This document shows positions 34,985 through 43,900 of a stretch of 53,470 nt of DNA, piece after piece (within the stretch, counting starts at the first letter, position 1; each line of letters starts with the position of its first letter). A program made the position numbers and the translations under genes. The notes under the pieces were generated by a model. It saw only the letters and a list, made by a program, of their open reading frames with translations, was not told the origin of the DNA and searched no databases. This DNA comes from Streptomyces sp. ISL-36 (GTDB taxonomy: Bacteria > Actinomycetota > Actinomycetes > Streptomycetales > Streptomycetaceae): contig NZ_JAGGOS010000033.1 in assembly GCF_018614205.1 (NCBI RefSeq), positions 1 to 53,470 of the forward strand. The letters run 5' to 3'.

Positions 34985-35073
34985 CGTTGCCTCGCAACGA
35001 TAGGACAGTCGGTGCACAATGTGTTTGCGAATTCAGCACCGGAATCATGGCTTCAGTCGTGCATAATTGCGCA
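34985..35073. promoter_or_regulatory. Divergent asparaginase-Lrp control region
   Basis: This AT-richer 90-base stretch separates the two divergent genes. It contains the dyad-like pieces GCATAATTGCGC and TTGCGAATTC, of the loosely symmetric AT-centred type bound by Lrp/AsnC proteins. A specific site cannot be fixed by eye. Confidence 0.45.
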
Positions 35074-35529
35074 ATGGACAAGATCGACCGCAGTATCTTG
35101 CGTGAGCTTCAGGAGGATGGTCGTCTGACCAACCTCGACCTCGCCCAGCGCATCGGTCTCAGCGCCTCGGCGTGCATGCGCAGGGTGCGGCAACTGGAGG
35201 AGAGCGGGGTGATCCAGGGCTACCGGGCCGTCATCGACCCCGATGCGGTCGGACGGGGCTTCGAGGTGCTGGTCTCCATCGAAGTGCGTCGCGACCGGGA
35301 GACCGTCGAGGCCTTCGAGGCGGCGCTGCAGGACATCCCGGACGTCATCGAGGCGTACCGCCTCTTCGGCAGCCCCGGGTGCCTCCTGCGGATCGCGGTC
35401 GCCGACCTCGCCGCGTACGAACGCCTCTGGATCGAGCGGTTGACCTCGCTGACCGGGGTCACCGAGGTCAACTCGCAGATCATCATGAAGCGGGTCAAGG
35501 AACCGCGCGGGCTGCCGGTCGAACGCTGA
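35074..35529 (+). CDS. Lrp/AsnC-family transcriptional regulator
   Basis: A 151-residue Lrp-type regulator: N-terminal helix-turn-helix (about residues 5-50, LTNLDLAQRIGLSASACMRRVRQLEESG) and C-terminal RAM domain (about 60-140). ATG 35074 gives the usual MDKIDRSILREL opening; ATG 35047 is nine codons earlier. It diverges from the asparaginase gene and may respond to asparagine or aspartate (inference from position). Confidence 0.93.
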   Translation: MDKIDRSILRELQEDGRLTNLDLAQRIGLSASACMRRVRQLEESGVIQGYRAVIDPDAVGRGFEVLVSIEVRRDRETVEAFEAALQDIPDVIEAYRLFGSPGCLLRIAVADLAAYERLWIERLTSLTGVTEVNSQIIMKRVKEPRGLPVER

Positions 35530-35530
35530 C

Positions 35531-35599
35531 CGCGAACCGGACGCGAACCGGACGCGAACCGCACGCGGCACCGGACGCGAACCGGGCCGCGAACCGGAC
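35531..35599 (+). repeat. 11-bp tandem repeats after the Lrp gene
   Basis: About five copies of CGCGAACCGGA, two with small changes, lie directly behind the regulator's stop and before the SepF gene. They are non-coding. Confidence 0.8.
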
Positions 35600-35721
35600 C
35601 GTGGGGATGGTGCCGGCCGGACGTGACAGCACCCATGTGCGAATGATCTTGTGTGCCGTGGTGACCGAGTCGTGTCGTGTCGCTGTTGGGCCGAACGAGT
35701 GAGGAACGGGAGGATGGGTGC

Positions 35722-36135
35722 ATGAGTAGGTACGAGAGGTACGACGTCACCGACGAGCAGTGGGAGGGCCTCGCCCAGGTCGTTCCCCTGCGGGGCCGTG
35801 ACGAGTGGCCGTCCAGGGTCGACCACCGCGCGATGCCCGACCAGTACGAGGCCGCCGAACAGCGCCGCATGATCGTCCTGCGCGTGCAGGTCTTCGCCGA
35901 CGCCCGCGAGGTCGCCGAGTACCTCATCGCCCAGATTCCGGTACTGCTGGATCTCACCGGCGCGGACACCGAAGTCGCCAAGCGCATCCTCGACTTCAGC
36001 AGCGGCGTCGTCTTCGGGCTCGGCAGTGCCATGCACCGCGTCGACCGCAACGTCTTCCTGCTGACTCCGGCCGGTACCGAGGTCGAGGGCTCGGAGAGTG
36101 CGGAGGCCGAGGAGGTCGCTGTCCCCCGATCGTAG
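35722..36135 (+). CDS. SepF-family cell division protein paralogue
   Basis: A 137-residue protein with the SepF domain at about residues 48-115: VQVFADAREVAEYLIAQIPVLLDL followed by AKRILDFSSGVVFGLGSAMHRV. SepF anchors FtsZ to the membrane. This copy lacks the N-terminal amphipathic membrane helix seen in the main SepF, matching the short extra SepF-like proteins known in Streptomyces. ATG 35722 follows GGGAGGA. A helper role in septation is inferred. Confidence 0.88.
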   Translation: MSRYERYDVTDEQWEGLAQVVPLRGRDEWPSRVDHRAMPDQYEAAEQRRMIVLRVQVFADAREVAEYLIAQIPVLLDLTGADTEVAKRILDFSSGVVFGLGSAMHRVDRNVFLLTPAGTEVEGSESAEAEEVAVPRS

Positions 36136-36190
36136 GAAGGTCATCTCGCCGGAACGGTTCGTCATGCGGCGGGCTGCATACGGTCCGATC

Positions 36191-37558
36191 ATGCACTCCA
36201 TCGGCGGCTCCGCGCCCGAGTCCCTTTCCTCGCCCTCGCCCTCTTCTCCCCCTTTCGCTGCCCCGTCCGGTCGTCCTTCCGGCCGTCCTTCCTCTTTCTC
36301 CTCCCGTGCGACGTCTGCCCGCCCGGCCGTCACCGAACTGCGCCTCTCCGCTTTCGCCTCCCACCGCGCCGCCGTCTACTCCCTCGGACCGGTGACGCTC
36401 TTCGCCGGAGGGAGCGGCAGCGGCAAGTCCAGTGCTCTGCGGGCGTACGAGGCGTTGGCGCGGCTGGGTGCGGGTGAGGAACTGGCCACCGCTTTCCCCG
36501 ACGCGACCGACTGCGTTCCCGAGCGGGCCAGGCCCGACGCCCAGGGGAGGCGGGGGTTCCGTATCGGCTGCACGGTCGACGGTCCGGTCGGGCCGGTACG
36601 GCTCGATGTCGCCGTTCAGGCCGAGCCGCAGCTCCGCGTCGTCGGCGAACGCCTCACCTGCCGCGGTCGTACGCTGCTCACCACCGCGCTCCGTGACCCG
36701 GGCCGCACCTCCGTCCAGGCCGAATGGCACACCGCCGGAGCCACGCCCGTCACCCGTGCGCCGCTTCCCGACGATCTGCTGGGCACCGCCCTCCTGCCGC
36801 TGCGCGTGGCCGGCAAGACGAAGGGGCAGCTGGAGGTCCTGGCCGCGGCCGAGCAGGTGGTGGTCGCCCTGCGTTCGGTGTTCGCCTGTGACCCGCAGCC
36901 GGACCGGATGCGAGCGCCGGTACCGACGGGCGAAGGGCGTCTGAGGCGAGGGTGCGAGAACCTCGCGGAGGTGCTGCACCGCACCCGTACGGACTGCCCG
37001 CGCCGCCACGCTCGGCTGGCCACGGTGGCCGGCGCCGGTTGCGTCGGGCCGGTGACGGGGCTCGGCGTGGAGGAACTGCCCGACGCGAGGGTACGGGCGG
37101 TGCTGGAGCGCACGACGGCGGCGACGGCGGGCACGGCGGGCACGGCGGGCATGGCGGGCATGGTCGCGGCGGCGGGCTTCGTGGGGGCGGGGCGGTCCGC
37201 GCCGGTTGCCGGGTTGCCGGCGGCGGCACCGGGGGAGGCCCCTTGGGTGACACCGCTCGGGCGGCTCGGCGACGGGGAGCTGCGCTACCTGGCGCTGGCG
37301 CTCGTGCTGCTCACCGGCCCGGGGGTCCTCGCCATGGACCAGCTCGGCGAAGTGCCGGACGCCATGCGGACGCTGACCGTCCTCGCCGACGGGTTCGACC
37401 GGGGGCTCGACCGGCGTCAGCTCCACGAACTGCTCGGCCTCGCCGCGGCCATCTGCGCCGGCGGGCACATCAGGCTCGTGGGAACGGTCGGGGAGGCGGT
37501 CGCAGGAGGTGCACGGGAGATGCCCGGGGTGACAGTGGTAGACCTGAGCCGTGAGTGA
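36191..37558 (+). CDS. AAA-type ATP-binding protein
   Basis: About 455 residues. The N-terminal 45 residues are Ser/Pro-rich and disordered. Walker A is AGGSGSGKS at 72-80. A late GRLGDGELRYLALAL stretch looks like an ABC/SMC-type signature, and the following hydrophobic strand VLAMDQLG stands where Walker B should be, with Gln in place of the catalytic Glu. Short Ala/Gly/Thr repeats occur at about residues 318-330. The start is uncertain (ATG 36191 or ATG 36164). Its end overlaps the MazG-like gene by 8 bases. Function unknown. Confidence 0.75.
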   Translation: MHSIGGSAPESLSSPSPSSPPFAAPSGRPSGRPSSFSSRATSARPAVTELRLSAFASHRAAVYSLGPVTLFAGGSGSGKSSALRAYEALARLGAGEELATAFPDATDCVPERARPDAQGRRGFRIGCTVDGPVGPVRLDVAVQAEPQLRVVGERLTCRGRTLLTTALRDPGRTSVQAEWHTAGATPVTRAPLPDDLLGTALLPLRVAGKTKGQLEVLAAAEQVVVALRSVFACDPQPDRMRAPVPTGEGRLRRGCENLAEVLHRTRTDCPRRHARLATVAGAGCVGPVTGLGVEELPDARVRAVLERTTAATAGTAGTAGMAGMVAAAGFVGAGRSAPVAGLPAAAPGEAPWVTPLGRLGDGELRYLALALVLLTGPGVLAMDQLGEVPDAMRTLTVLADGFDRGLDRRQLHELLGLAAAICAGGHIRLVGTVGEAVAGGAREMPGVTVVDLSRE

Positions 37559-37928
37559 ACTGGATGTAGCGGGATTGCAGCGCAGGCTGACGGAGTTCGC
37601 GGCCTCGCGGGAGTGGCAGCCGTACCACACGCCGAAGAACCTGGCGGCGGCGCTCAGCGTCGAGGCGGCCGAACTGCTGGAGATCTTCCAGTGGTTGACT
37701 CCGGAGCAGGCGGACCGGGTGATGGACGACCCGGACGCGGCGCACCGGGTGGCCGACGAGGTCGCGGACGTGCTGGCGTACCTGCTCCAGTTCTGCGGGG
37801 TTCTCGGTGTCGATCCGCTCGCCGCCCTGTCGGCGAAGATCGACCGGAACGAGCTCCGCTTTCCCGTGGGCAGGCCGCCGGGACGGAGCGCGCGCCCGGA
37901 GAACGGTGATCGTCACTCTTCGGAGTGA
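37551..37928 (+). CDS. MazG-like nucleotide pyrophosphohydrolase
   Basis: A 125-residue all-alpha NTP pyrophosphatase of the MazG-like/dCTPase type. The metal-binding residues E38, E41, E70 and D73 are seen in SVEAAELLE and ADEVADVLAY. It probably removes non-canonical or excess nucleoside triphosphates. GTG 37551 lies inside the end of the AAA gene, so the two are coupled. The last 20 residues are a polar tail. Confidence 0.9.
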   Translation: MSELDVAGLQRRLTEFAASREWQPYHTPKNLAAALSVEAAELLEIFQWLTPEQADRVMDDPDAAHRVADEVADVLAYLLQFCGVLGVDPLAALSAKIDRNELRFPVGRPPGRSARPENGDRHSSE

Positions 37929-38054
37929 TCGAGTTTCCCCCATCGAGCCTGCTGTCCACAGATTTCCGAATTCCTCTGGCGTCGGGGCTCAGGCAGCCTC
38001 ACTCTGGGTAATGGACTGAGTGGGTAGTAAGTCGTACGAACGGGGGCGGCGTAC

Positions 38055-38552
38055 ATGGAAGCCGAGCGACTCATCGCGATGGGCCGGCACGCGCTGGCAC
38101 AGAGCAGGACGGCGCTGGACATCGTGGCGGAGGCCTGGCAGGCCCAGGCCCTCGCGCAGGCGATAGGAAGTCAACTCGCGCTCTGCGGACCGTTGGAGGT
38201 GCGGGGCGAGGCGCGGGGGCTGAGCGAGATCGGCTGCGGGCGCGGGGTGATCGACCATCCCGTGCTGCGGACGGGCGGGCCGAGAGCCGCCCAGCTGACC
38301 GAAGTGGGGGACGCGCGTGGGGCGTTGACGGCGCTCGGCGCGCTTCTGGGAGAAGTGGGGATCGCCCTCGTCGGTGTGGCCTGTGTGACCGACGAGGAGG
38401 GGCTGTACTGGCAGTGCATCGAGGCGATCGATGCCGCCGACGAGTCGAACGACCGGGTGCGCGGGATGCTGCGCCGGCTCGCGGTGCGGGAGCGGGACCG
38501 GCCGCCCGATGCGGCCCGCGGCCGGGCGGGTCCGGTGGCGGGACCGTGGTGA
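38055..38552 (+). CDS. DUF6099-like hypothetical protein
   Basis: A 165-residue mostly helical Ala/Leu-rich protein (opening MEAERLIAMGRHALAQSRTA) with a polar Arg/Pro tail. It resembles a streptomycete family I associate with DUF6099, encoded in this same SepF-MazG neighbourhood. No catalytic motif or membrane helix is visible. ATG 38055 is the first start after a possible promoter region (37929-38054). Bases 38553-38754 hold nothing I can identify. Confidence 0.7.
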   Translation: MEAERLIAMGRHALAQSRTALDIVAEAWQAQALAQAIGSQLALCGPLEVRGEARGLSEIGCGRGVIDHPVLRTGGPRAAQLTEVGDARGALTALGALLGEVGIALVGVACVTDEEGLYWQCIEAIDAADESNDRVRGMLRRLAVRERDRPPDAARGRAGPVAGPW

Positions 38553-38754
38553 ACGGGGGCCGTGGCCGATCGAGCCCGTGCCGCTGGAGTCGGGGCCGAT
38601 ACTGTGCGGCTGAGGGAGTTGCGGGGGCCGCGGGGCTGCGGCGCTGCCAGGCTCTTGGTGTGCGAGCGGGCGCCGTCCGGACGGGGACCGTGCGAGCGGT
38701 GGCTGGAGGGGGCAGGGCTGGAGGGACAGGGGGTGGGCGGCCGGAGAGGCCGGG

Positions 38755-39090
38755 TCAGAAGGCGCGTTCGTCTCTTACGCGGCCGTGGGCGGGGCCGGAG
38801 GCGGGAGAGTCCGAACGAGGGGAGGTCTCGCGCGGGCCTTCGGCCACTGCGCCTTCGTGGGTCGGCTGGTTCGCGGCGGGCTCACCTGCTGCTTGCGGAC
38901 GGGTCTCGTGACGGTCGGCCGTGGACTGAAGGTCGGCGTCGAGCTGGGAGAGATCGGCGGTGAGCGCCGCCATCAGCTCCTCCATCTGCTGCAGCAGGCC
39001 CTTGGGGGCGCCTTTGCCCTTCTGCTCGGGAACGGACTGCTGCTCCGACTGCTTGGGCATCGCCCGTTCCGGCGCGGCTTCCTGGGACAT
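38755..39090 (-). CDS. Small coiled-coil hypothetical protein
   Basis: An 111-residue hydrophilic protein. A predicted coil covers about residues 28-60 (LLQQMEELMAALTADLSQLDADLQ), flanked by disordered Gln/Lys-rich and Glu/Pro-rich segments. ATG 39090 follows GAGGAG at ideal spacing, supporting it as a real gene. It is divergent from the LLM oxidoreductase gene. Function unknown. Confidence 0.7.
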   Translation of the reverse strand: MSQEAAPERAMPKQSEQQSVPEQKGKGAPKGLLQQMEELMAALTADLSQLDADLQSTADRHETRPQAAGEPAANQPTHEGAVAEGPRETSPRSDSPASGPAHGRVRDERAF

Positions 39091-39340
39091 GGCGGACTCC
39101 TCGGCCCAGGCCCCGCCCACAGGGGAGGGGCCATACGTGAGAGCGACGCACCGGCAGCGGCCGCCGGCGCGCGGGCCGGGCGGTCCGGCTCCGCCCGAGC
39201 CAACGACGGGCGCCGGGCCACGGTCACTGGCCCGGCGGGACGCGGCCCGCCGGGGTGCGGGATATTCACCCGACCGAGCCGGAGCGCGCCGGGCGCTGAC
39301 GGAGAGGTTGACGGTCGCACGGCGGTGCAGGATGGGGGGT

Positions 39341-40264
39341 ATGGATCTTCGAATCTTCACCGAGCCCCAGCAAGGGGCCGACTACGACACCCTGCTCTCG
39401 GTCGCCAAGGCCAGCGAGGACCTCGGTTTCGACGCCTTCTTCCGGTCGGACCACTACGTCAGCATGGGTTCCGGTGACGGGCTGCCCGGGCCGACGGACG
39501 CGTGGATCACTCTGGCCGGCCTGGCCCGGGAGACCAAGCGGATCCGCCTCGGCACGCTGATGACCGCCGGTACCTTCCGGCTCCCGGGCGTCCTGGCCAT
39601 CCAGGTGGCCCAGGTCGACCAGATGTCCGGCGGCCGGGTCGAACTGGGGCTGGGTGCAGGCTGGTTCGAGGAGGAGCACCGGGCGTACGGGATTCCGTTC
39701 CCCAAGGAGAAGTTCGGCCGGCTGGAGGAACAGCTGGCGATCGTCACCGGGCTGTGGGAGACCGAGCTCGGCAAGACCTTCTCCTACGAGGGCGAGTTCT
39801 ACCAGCTCACCGACTCGCCCGCGCTGCCCAAGCCGGCCCAGTCCAGGATCCCGGTCCTCATCGGCGGGCACGGCGCCACACGGACGCCACGCCTCGCCGC
39901 TCGCTACGCCGATGAGTTCAACATCCCCTTCGCCTCGCTGGAGGACAGCGAGCGGCAGTTCGGCCGGGTCCGGGCGGCCGCCGAGGCAGCGGGCAGGCCG
40001 GCCGACGCGCTCGTGTACTCCAACGCCCTGGTCGTCTGCGTCGGCAGGAGCGACGCCGAGGTGGCCCGCCGGGCGGCGGCGATCGGCCGTGAGGTGGAGG
40101 AGCTGAAGGCGAACGGTCTGGCCGGTTCACCCGCCGAGGTGGTCGACAAGATCGGCCGGTACGCGGCGATCGGGGCGTCCAGGGTCTACCTGCAGGTACT
40201 CGACCTGGACGACCTGGACCACCTGGAGCTGATCTCCGCACAGGTCCAGTCCCAGCTGAATTGA
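39341..40264 (+). CDS. LLM-class F420-dependent oxidoreductase
   Basis: A 307-residue luciferase-like monooxygenase-fold protein of the F420-dependent subgroup. Marks are FFRSDHY near residue 28, the RIRLGTLMTAGTFR strand, the GGRVELGLGAGWFEEEH turn and the conserved LIGGHG. It would use reduced F420 or FMN on an unknown substrate. ATG 39341 follows GGATGGGGGG. The homocysteine methyltransferase gene follows after 46 bases and may be co-transcribed. Confidence 0.93.
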   Translation: MDLRIFTEPQQGADYDTLLSVAKASEDLGFDAFFRSDHYVSMGSGDGLPGPTDAWITLAGLARETKRIRLGTLMTAGTFRLPGVLAIQVAQVDQMSGGRVELGLGAGWFEEEHRAYGIPFPKEKFGRLEEQLAIVTGLWETELGKTFSYEGEFYQLTDSPALPKPAQSRIPVLIGGHGATRTPRLAARYADEFNIPFASLEDSERQFGRVRAAAEAAGRPADALVYSNALVVCVGRSDAEVARRAAAIGREVEELKANGLAGSPAEVVDKIGRYAAIGASRVYLQVLDLDDLDHLELISAQVQSQLN

Positions 40265-40310
40265 GCTGAGCTGAACTGAACGACAGAACGAGAGAACGAG
40301 AGGAGGACCG

Positions 40311-41231
40311 ATGGCCCGCAACCCCGGAACGGAGCGGTCGCCGGCCGAGGCGCTCGCCGACGAAGTGCTCGTGCTCGACGGCGGGCTCTCCAACCAATTG
40401 GAGGCCCAGGGCTGCGACCTGAGTGACGAGCTGTGGTCGGCTCGGCTGCTCGCCGACGGTCCCGAGCAGATCGAGGCGGCGCACACGGCGTATGTGCGTG
40501 CCGGTGCCCGGGTCCTCATCACCGCCAGCTATCAGGCCACCTTCGAGGGCTTCGCGCGGCGCGGGGTCGACCGCGCCGGTGCGGCGCGGCTGCTCGGGCG
40601 GAGCGTGGAGCTGGCCCGGGCGGCGGCGGAGGGGGCGGCGCAGCAGGTGTGGGTCGCCGGGTCGGTCGGCCCTTACGGGGCGATGCTCGCCGACGGCAGT
40701 GAGTACCGGGGGCGGTACGGGCTCACCGTGCGGGAGCTCGAACGGTTCCACCGTCCCCGGATCGAGGCGCTGGTGGAAGCCGGGCCCGATGTCCTCGCTC
40801 TGGAGACGGTGCCGGACGCCGACGAGGCCGAGGCGCTGCTCAGGGCGGTCGAAGGGTGCGGGGTGCCGGTGTGGCTCTCGTACACGATCGCCGGGGAGCG
40901 TACGCGTGCCGGTCAGGGGTTGTCGGAGGCGTTCGGGCTCGTGGCGGGCAACGACCAGGTGATCGCGGTCGGGGTCAACTGCTGTGAGCCGGACGACGCG
41001 GCCCGGGCGGTGGAGATCGCCGCGGGCACGATCGGGAAACCGGTGGTCGTCTACCCCAACAGCGGGGAGGAGTGGGACGCCGGCGCCCGGGCCTGGCGCG
41101 GGGCCGGGGCCTTCGACCCCGGCCTGATGAGGGGCTGGGCCGCCGCGGGAGCGCGGCTGATCGGCGGCTGCTGCCGCGTCGGCCCGAACCGGATCGCCGC
41201 GCTGGCCGCCGCCCTGGCATCGGCGCCCTGA
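40311..41231 (+). CDS. mmuM: Homocysteine S-methyltransferase
   Basis: A 306-residue zinc enzyme that transfers a methyl group from S-methylmethionine (or S-adenosylmethionine) to homocysteine. The start has LDGGLSNQLE. The zinc cysteines are in VNCCEP and the C-terminal GGCCRVGP, three Cys in the expected places. ATG 40311 follows GAGAGGAGG. A strong hairpin terminates transcription after it. Confidence 0.92.
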   Translation: MARNPGTERSPAEALADEVLVLDGGLSNQLEAQGCDLSDELWSARLLADGPEQIEAAHTAYVRAGARVLITASYQATFEGFARRGVDRAGAARLLGRSVELARAAAEGAAQQVWVAGSVGPYGAMLADGSEYRGRYGLTVRELERFHRPRIEALVEAGPDVLALETVPDADEAEALLRAVEGCGVPVWLSYTIAGERTRAGQGLSEAFGLVAGNDQVIAVGVNCCEPDDAARAVEIAAGTIGKPVVVYPNSGEEWDAGARAWRGAGAFDPGLMRGWAAAGARLIGGCCRVGPNRIAALAAALASAP

Positions 41232-41262
41232 GGAGGCCGAGGGTCGGGCGGAACGAGAGAGC

Positions 41263-41291
41263 GGCCCCGCACCCGGGGCGGGTGCGGGGCC
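41263..41291. terminator. Bidirectional terminator
   Basis: A perfect 12-bp GC stem (41263-41274 with 41280-41291) and 5-base loop lie between the convergent methyltransferase and surface-protein genes. Confidence 0.9.
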
Positions 41292-41316
41292 GAGGTGAGG
41301 CGGTAAGGCCGAAGGA

Positions 41317-43701
41317 TCAGCCGTCAGTGGCGGGACGCCGTCGCTTCCACCAGATCAGGGCCGCGCCCGCCGCGGCGAGGGCGGCGGCGATGCCCGCGAT
41401 CAGTCCGACAGGAAGGTCGGAGCCGGTGTCGGCGAGGTCGCCTTCGGGGTCCTTCGCGGGCGGTGTCTGACCGCCGCTGCCGTTGCCGGGCGTGGAGGGA
41501 TCCGGCGCCGGGGTCGACGGCTGGTCGGTCGGCTTGGGGTCGTCCGGGTTCGTCGGTGTGGGCGTGGGTGTGGGCGTCGGCGTGGGGTTGCCCCCGCCGG
41601 AGCTCTTGCCGGTGTTGTTGCCGCCGAGGAAGGCGGTGTCGGTGTCGGCATAGGCGGTCGTCGACTTCACGGCCGCGTTCACGGCGTCGGGCATCTCCGG
41701 GTTCTCGGCCTGGAAGCGTGCCTTGGTGATGTTCTGCTTGGGCTGCTTGGAGAAGTCCACGCCGCCGAGGTAGAAGGAGAACTCCAGGACGGAGCCGTCC
41801 TGCGGGTACTCCCGCTTGAAGTGGAAGTCACCCTCGCGGAAGGACTTCAGGTAGGCCGCGTACACCTTGTCGCGGTCCCACTTGGTGCGTGAGGGCCATG
41901 CGGTGGCGTCGTCGGATCCGATGATCTCGTGGAAGTCACCCGGCTTCACGGCGTCGCGCTGCTTGATCCACTCCGCGGCGATCCGGGAGGTGTACACACT
42001 GCGCAGGTCGGCGTACTGGGGCGCGGTGTTGACCAGCTTCTCGACCTCGGGGATCGCGATGCGCTTGATCTGCTGGAAGTTGTACTCCTGGACGGCTTCG
42101 GGCTGCTTGCACTTGTAGCCCTCGTTGAAGTCGATCTTCGCGGCCTTGACGTCCATGGGCGCGTCGAGGATGTACAGCTTGCCGTCCTCTTCACGGACCT
42201 TGGCCGGGGCCGGTTCGATGTAGTACCGGTAGGTTTTCCAGCAGGGCGCTCCGTTGACGTGCTGGAAGGAGTCCCACAGGCGGTTGCCGACCGGGTTGTC
42301 CGGGACCATGACCCTGGCCAGGTCGTGCTTCATCTCCAGGTCGGCCTCCAGCAGGACGCGGCCGGCGTCGGTCTTGGCCAGCTTGTCGTCGGTGACCTGG
42401 TCCGGCTGGTCGGGGTTGAGGTTCACCCAGAACCGGTTGGGGTGCAGGGCGAGCCAGGTGAACATCGCGTCGGAGGAGAGGTCGATCTTCGCGCCGCCGC
42501 CCCACGAGGGGTTCTCGTCCTCGTCCTCGTTCATCGTGGCCTTGAAGCCGTAGTCCATGCCCTTGCCCTTGACGGGCTCGGTGATGTACCGCAGCTCCAT
42601 GGTGGTGAAGTCGATGCCGCCCGGGCCGCGCATCCGGTTGGGTACGCCGGGCATGTTGCGGATGGCCGCCTGGCGGCGCTGGGCTTCTTCCTTGGTCTTG
42701 CCGGAGTTGCGGGCCATGTCGTTGGCCGCGCCGCTGGAGCTGCCGCAGCCGCGTGCGGGCGCCTTGCCGGCGGCCAGGGTGGTGGCGGTGTTGCAGCCCT
42801 TGCCGGTGAAGGCGGGGTCCTGGCGGGTGTACCGGGGGTCGGGGGTGAACTTGGCGTCCGGTACGGCGCGGTGCTGGTACCAGGAGACGCCGTGGGCCCT
42901 GAGCTTGCGGATGACGCTCTGGCTCGGCGGCTCGCCGAAGACGTAGACGACCTTGTAGCCGCGTTTGGCCAGCGCCTTGTCCACCAGGAGCTGCTTGCTG
43001 TCGATCTGCTTCGTGCCGGACTTGAACTCGTAGATGACCTTGTCGCGACCGTTGGTCTTGATCGCGTCGAAACGGCGGTCCTTCTTGACGTTCTCCTCGC
43101 CCAGCTCGTCGACGAGTTCCTGGAACAGCTCGGGCATCTCCTCGGCCAACGAGTACTGGCAGTACCAGTTCTGCCCGCCGAGCTTGAAGTACTGGGCGAT
43201 CTCCCGCTCGTAGGCGAGGCCGCCGCGGCTGTTGGCCTCACCGTTGACGTAGTAGCTGTTCACATACTCGTTGAACGTGCCCTTGTAGGGCTGCTTCCCG
43301 GCCTGGTTCTGCTTCCAGTACGCCCAGGCGTGCTTCGGTGTGGCGTTCGGGTACTTGCTGGGGTCGGGCAGGATCTCGCCCAGCTCTTCCGGGCTGGGGA
43401 GTTGCAGACCCGACAGGGCCTTGCGGGGGGTGTCGAAGGAATAGGCGCGCTTGGTGTCGCCCTTGGTGCGCCACTGGTAGGGCCCGCTCGGCTTGAAGCC
43501 CGGCAGGCCGTTCATCCGCGGGGCCCGGTTGGGCGTCTGGTACGTCTCGGTGCAGCGCTTGGCCGCGGCTTCCGCTTCCTGGACGTTGTCCAGGACGGGC
43601 AGGCCGCCGGAGAGGATGCCGACGCTCACCGCGAGGACGGCCGCGCGGCCGAGCCAGGCGGAGCGCCGGGGTATGGCGTGAGTCAAGGTGATGTGTCCCA
43701 T
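41317..43701 (-). CDS. Sortase-anchored surface protein with PD-(D/E)XK-like domain
   Basis: A 794-residue exported protein. The signal peptide spans 1 to about 47. A restriction-endonuclease-fold core is suggested at about 160-275: E165/E167 in AYEREIAQ, D212 in RRFDAI, E225 and K227 in VIYEFKSG, then KALAKRGYKVVYVF, the order of a PD-(D/E)XK site. A second large domain (about 360-660) has no assignment; it carries KHDLARVMVPDNP and GNRLWDSFQHVNG. A Thr/Pro stalk (705-750) leads to sorting signal LADTG (756-760), a helix (763-784) and KRRR. So it should be covalently attached to the wall. No ribosome site precedes ATG 43701. Nuclease activity and target are inferred only. Confidence 0.85.
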   Translation of the reverse strand: MGHITLTHAIPRRSAWLGRAAVLAVSVGILSGGLPVLDNVQEAEAAAKRCTETYQTPNRAPRMNGLPGFKPSGPYQWRTKGDTKRAYSFDTPRKALSGLQLPSPEELGEILPDPSKYPNATPKHAWAYWKQNQAGKQPYKGTFNEYVNSYYVNGEANSRGGLAYEREIAQYFKLGGQNWYCQYSLAEEMPELFQELVDELGEENVKKDRRFDAIKTNGRDKVIYEFKSGTKQIDSKQLLVDKALAKRGYKVVYVFGEPPSQSVIRKLRAHGVSWYQHRAVPDAKFTPDPRYTRQDPAFTGKGCNTATTLAAGKAPARGCGSSSGAANDMARNSGKTKEEAQRRQAAIRNMPGVPNRMRGPGGIDFTTMELRYITEPVKGKGMDYGFKATMNEDEDENPSWGGGAKIDLSSDAMFTWLALHPNRFWVNLNPDQPDQVTDDKLAKTDAGRVLLEADLEMKHDLARVMVPDNPVGNRLWDSFQHVNGAPCWKTYRYYIEPAPAKVREEDGKLYILDAPMDVKAAKIDFNEGYKCKQPEAVQEYNFQQIKRIAIPEVEKLVNTAPQYADLRSVYTSRIAAEWIKQRDAVKPGDFHEIIGSDDATAWPSRTKWDRDKVYAAYLKSFREGDFHFKREYPQDGSVLEFSFYLGGVDFSKQPKQNITKARFQAENPEMPDAVNAAVKSTTAYADTDTAFLGGNNTGKSSGGGNPTPTPTPTPTPTNPDDPKPTDQPSTPAPDPSTPGNGSGGQTPPAKDPEGDLADTGSDLPVGLIAGIAAALAAAGAALIWWKRRRPATDG

Positions 43702-43836
43702 GGTCAGGGGGCACGGGATCGACGTGCGGACTGGGCCAGGTCACGGCCCCCGTGGAAGTGACCTGTGCAGGGTTCACGGTAAGGGCAGGAGTGTGAAGAA
43801 AATGGCAGGGACACGCTAGGGTTTTGAGAGCAACCA

Positions 43837-43850
43837 CCGTACGCGTACGG
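43837..43850. promoter_or_regulatory. 14-bp perfect palindrome between divergent genes
   Basis: CCGTACGCGTACGG lies in the 199-base gap between the surface protein gene and its divergent neighbour, near the latter's start. It is a possible shared operator. Confidence 0.4.
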
Positions 43851-43900
43851 CCAGTTCGAACCCGCGGGCGCCATCGGTCCGGTGTCCTAGAGTGGCCCGC

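Noticed and set aside
38414..38963. Plus-strand frames between the DUF6099-like gene and the coil protein
   Set aside because: Arg/Gly-rich shadows overlapping real genes in other frames, without ribosome sites.
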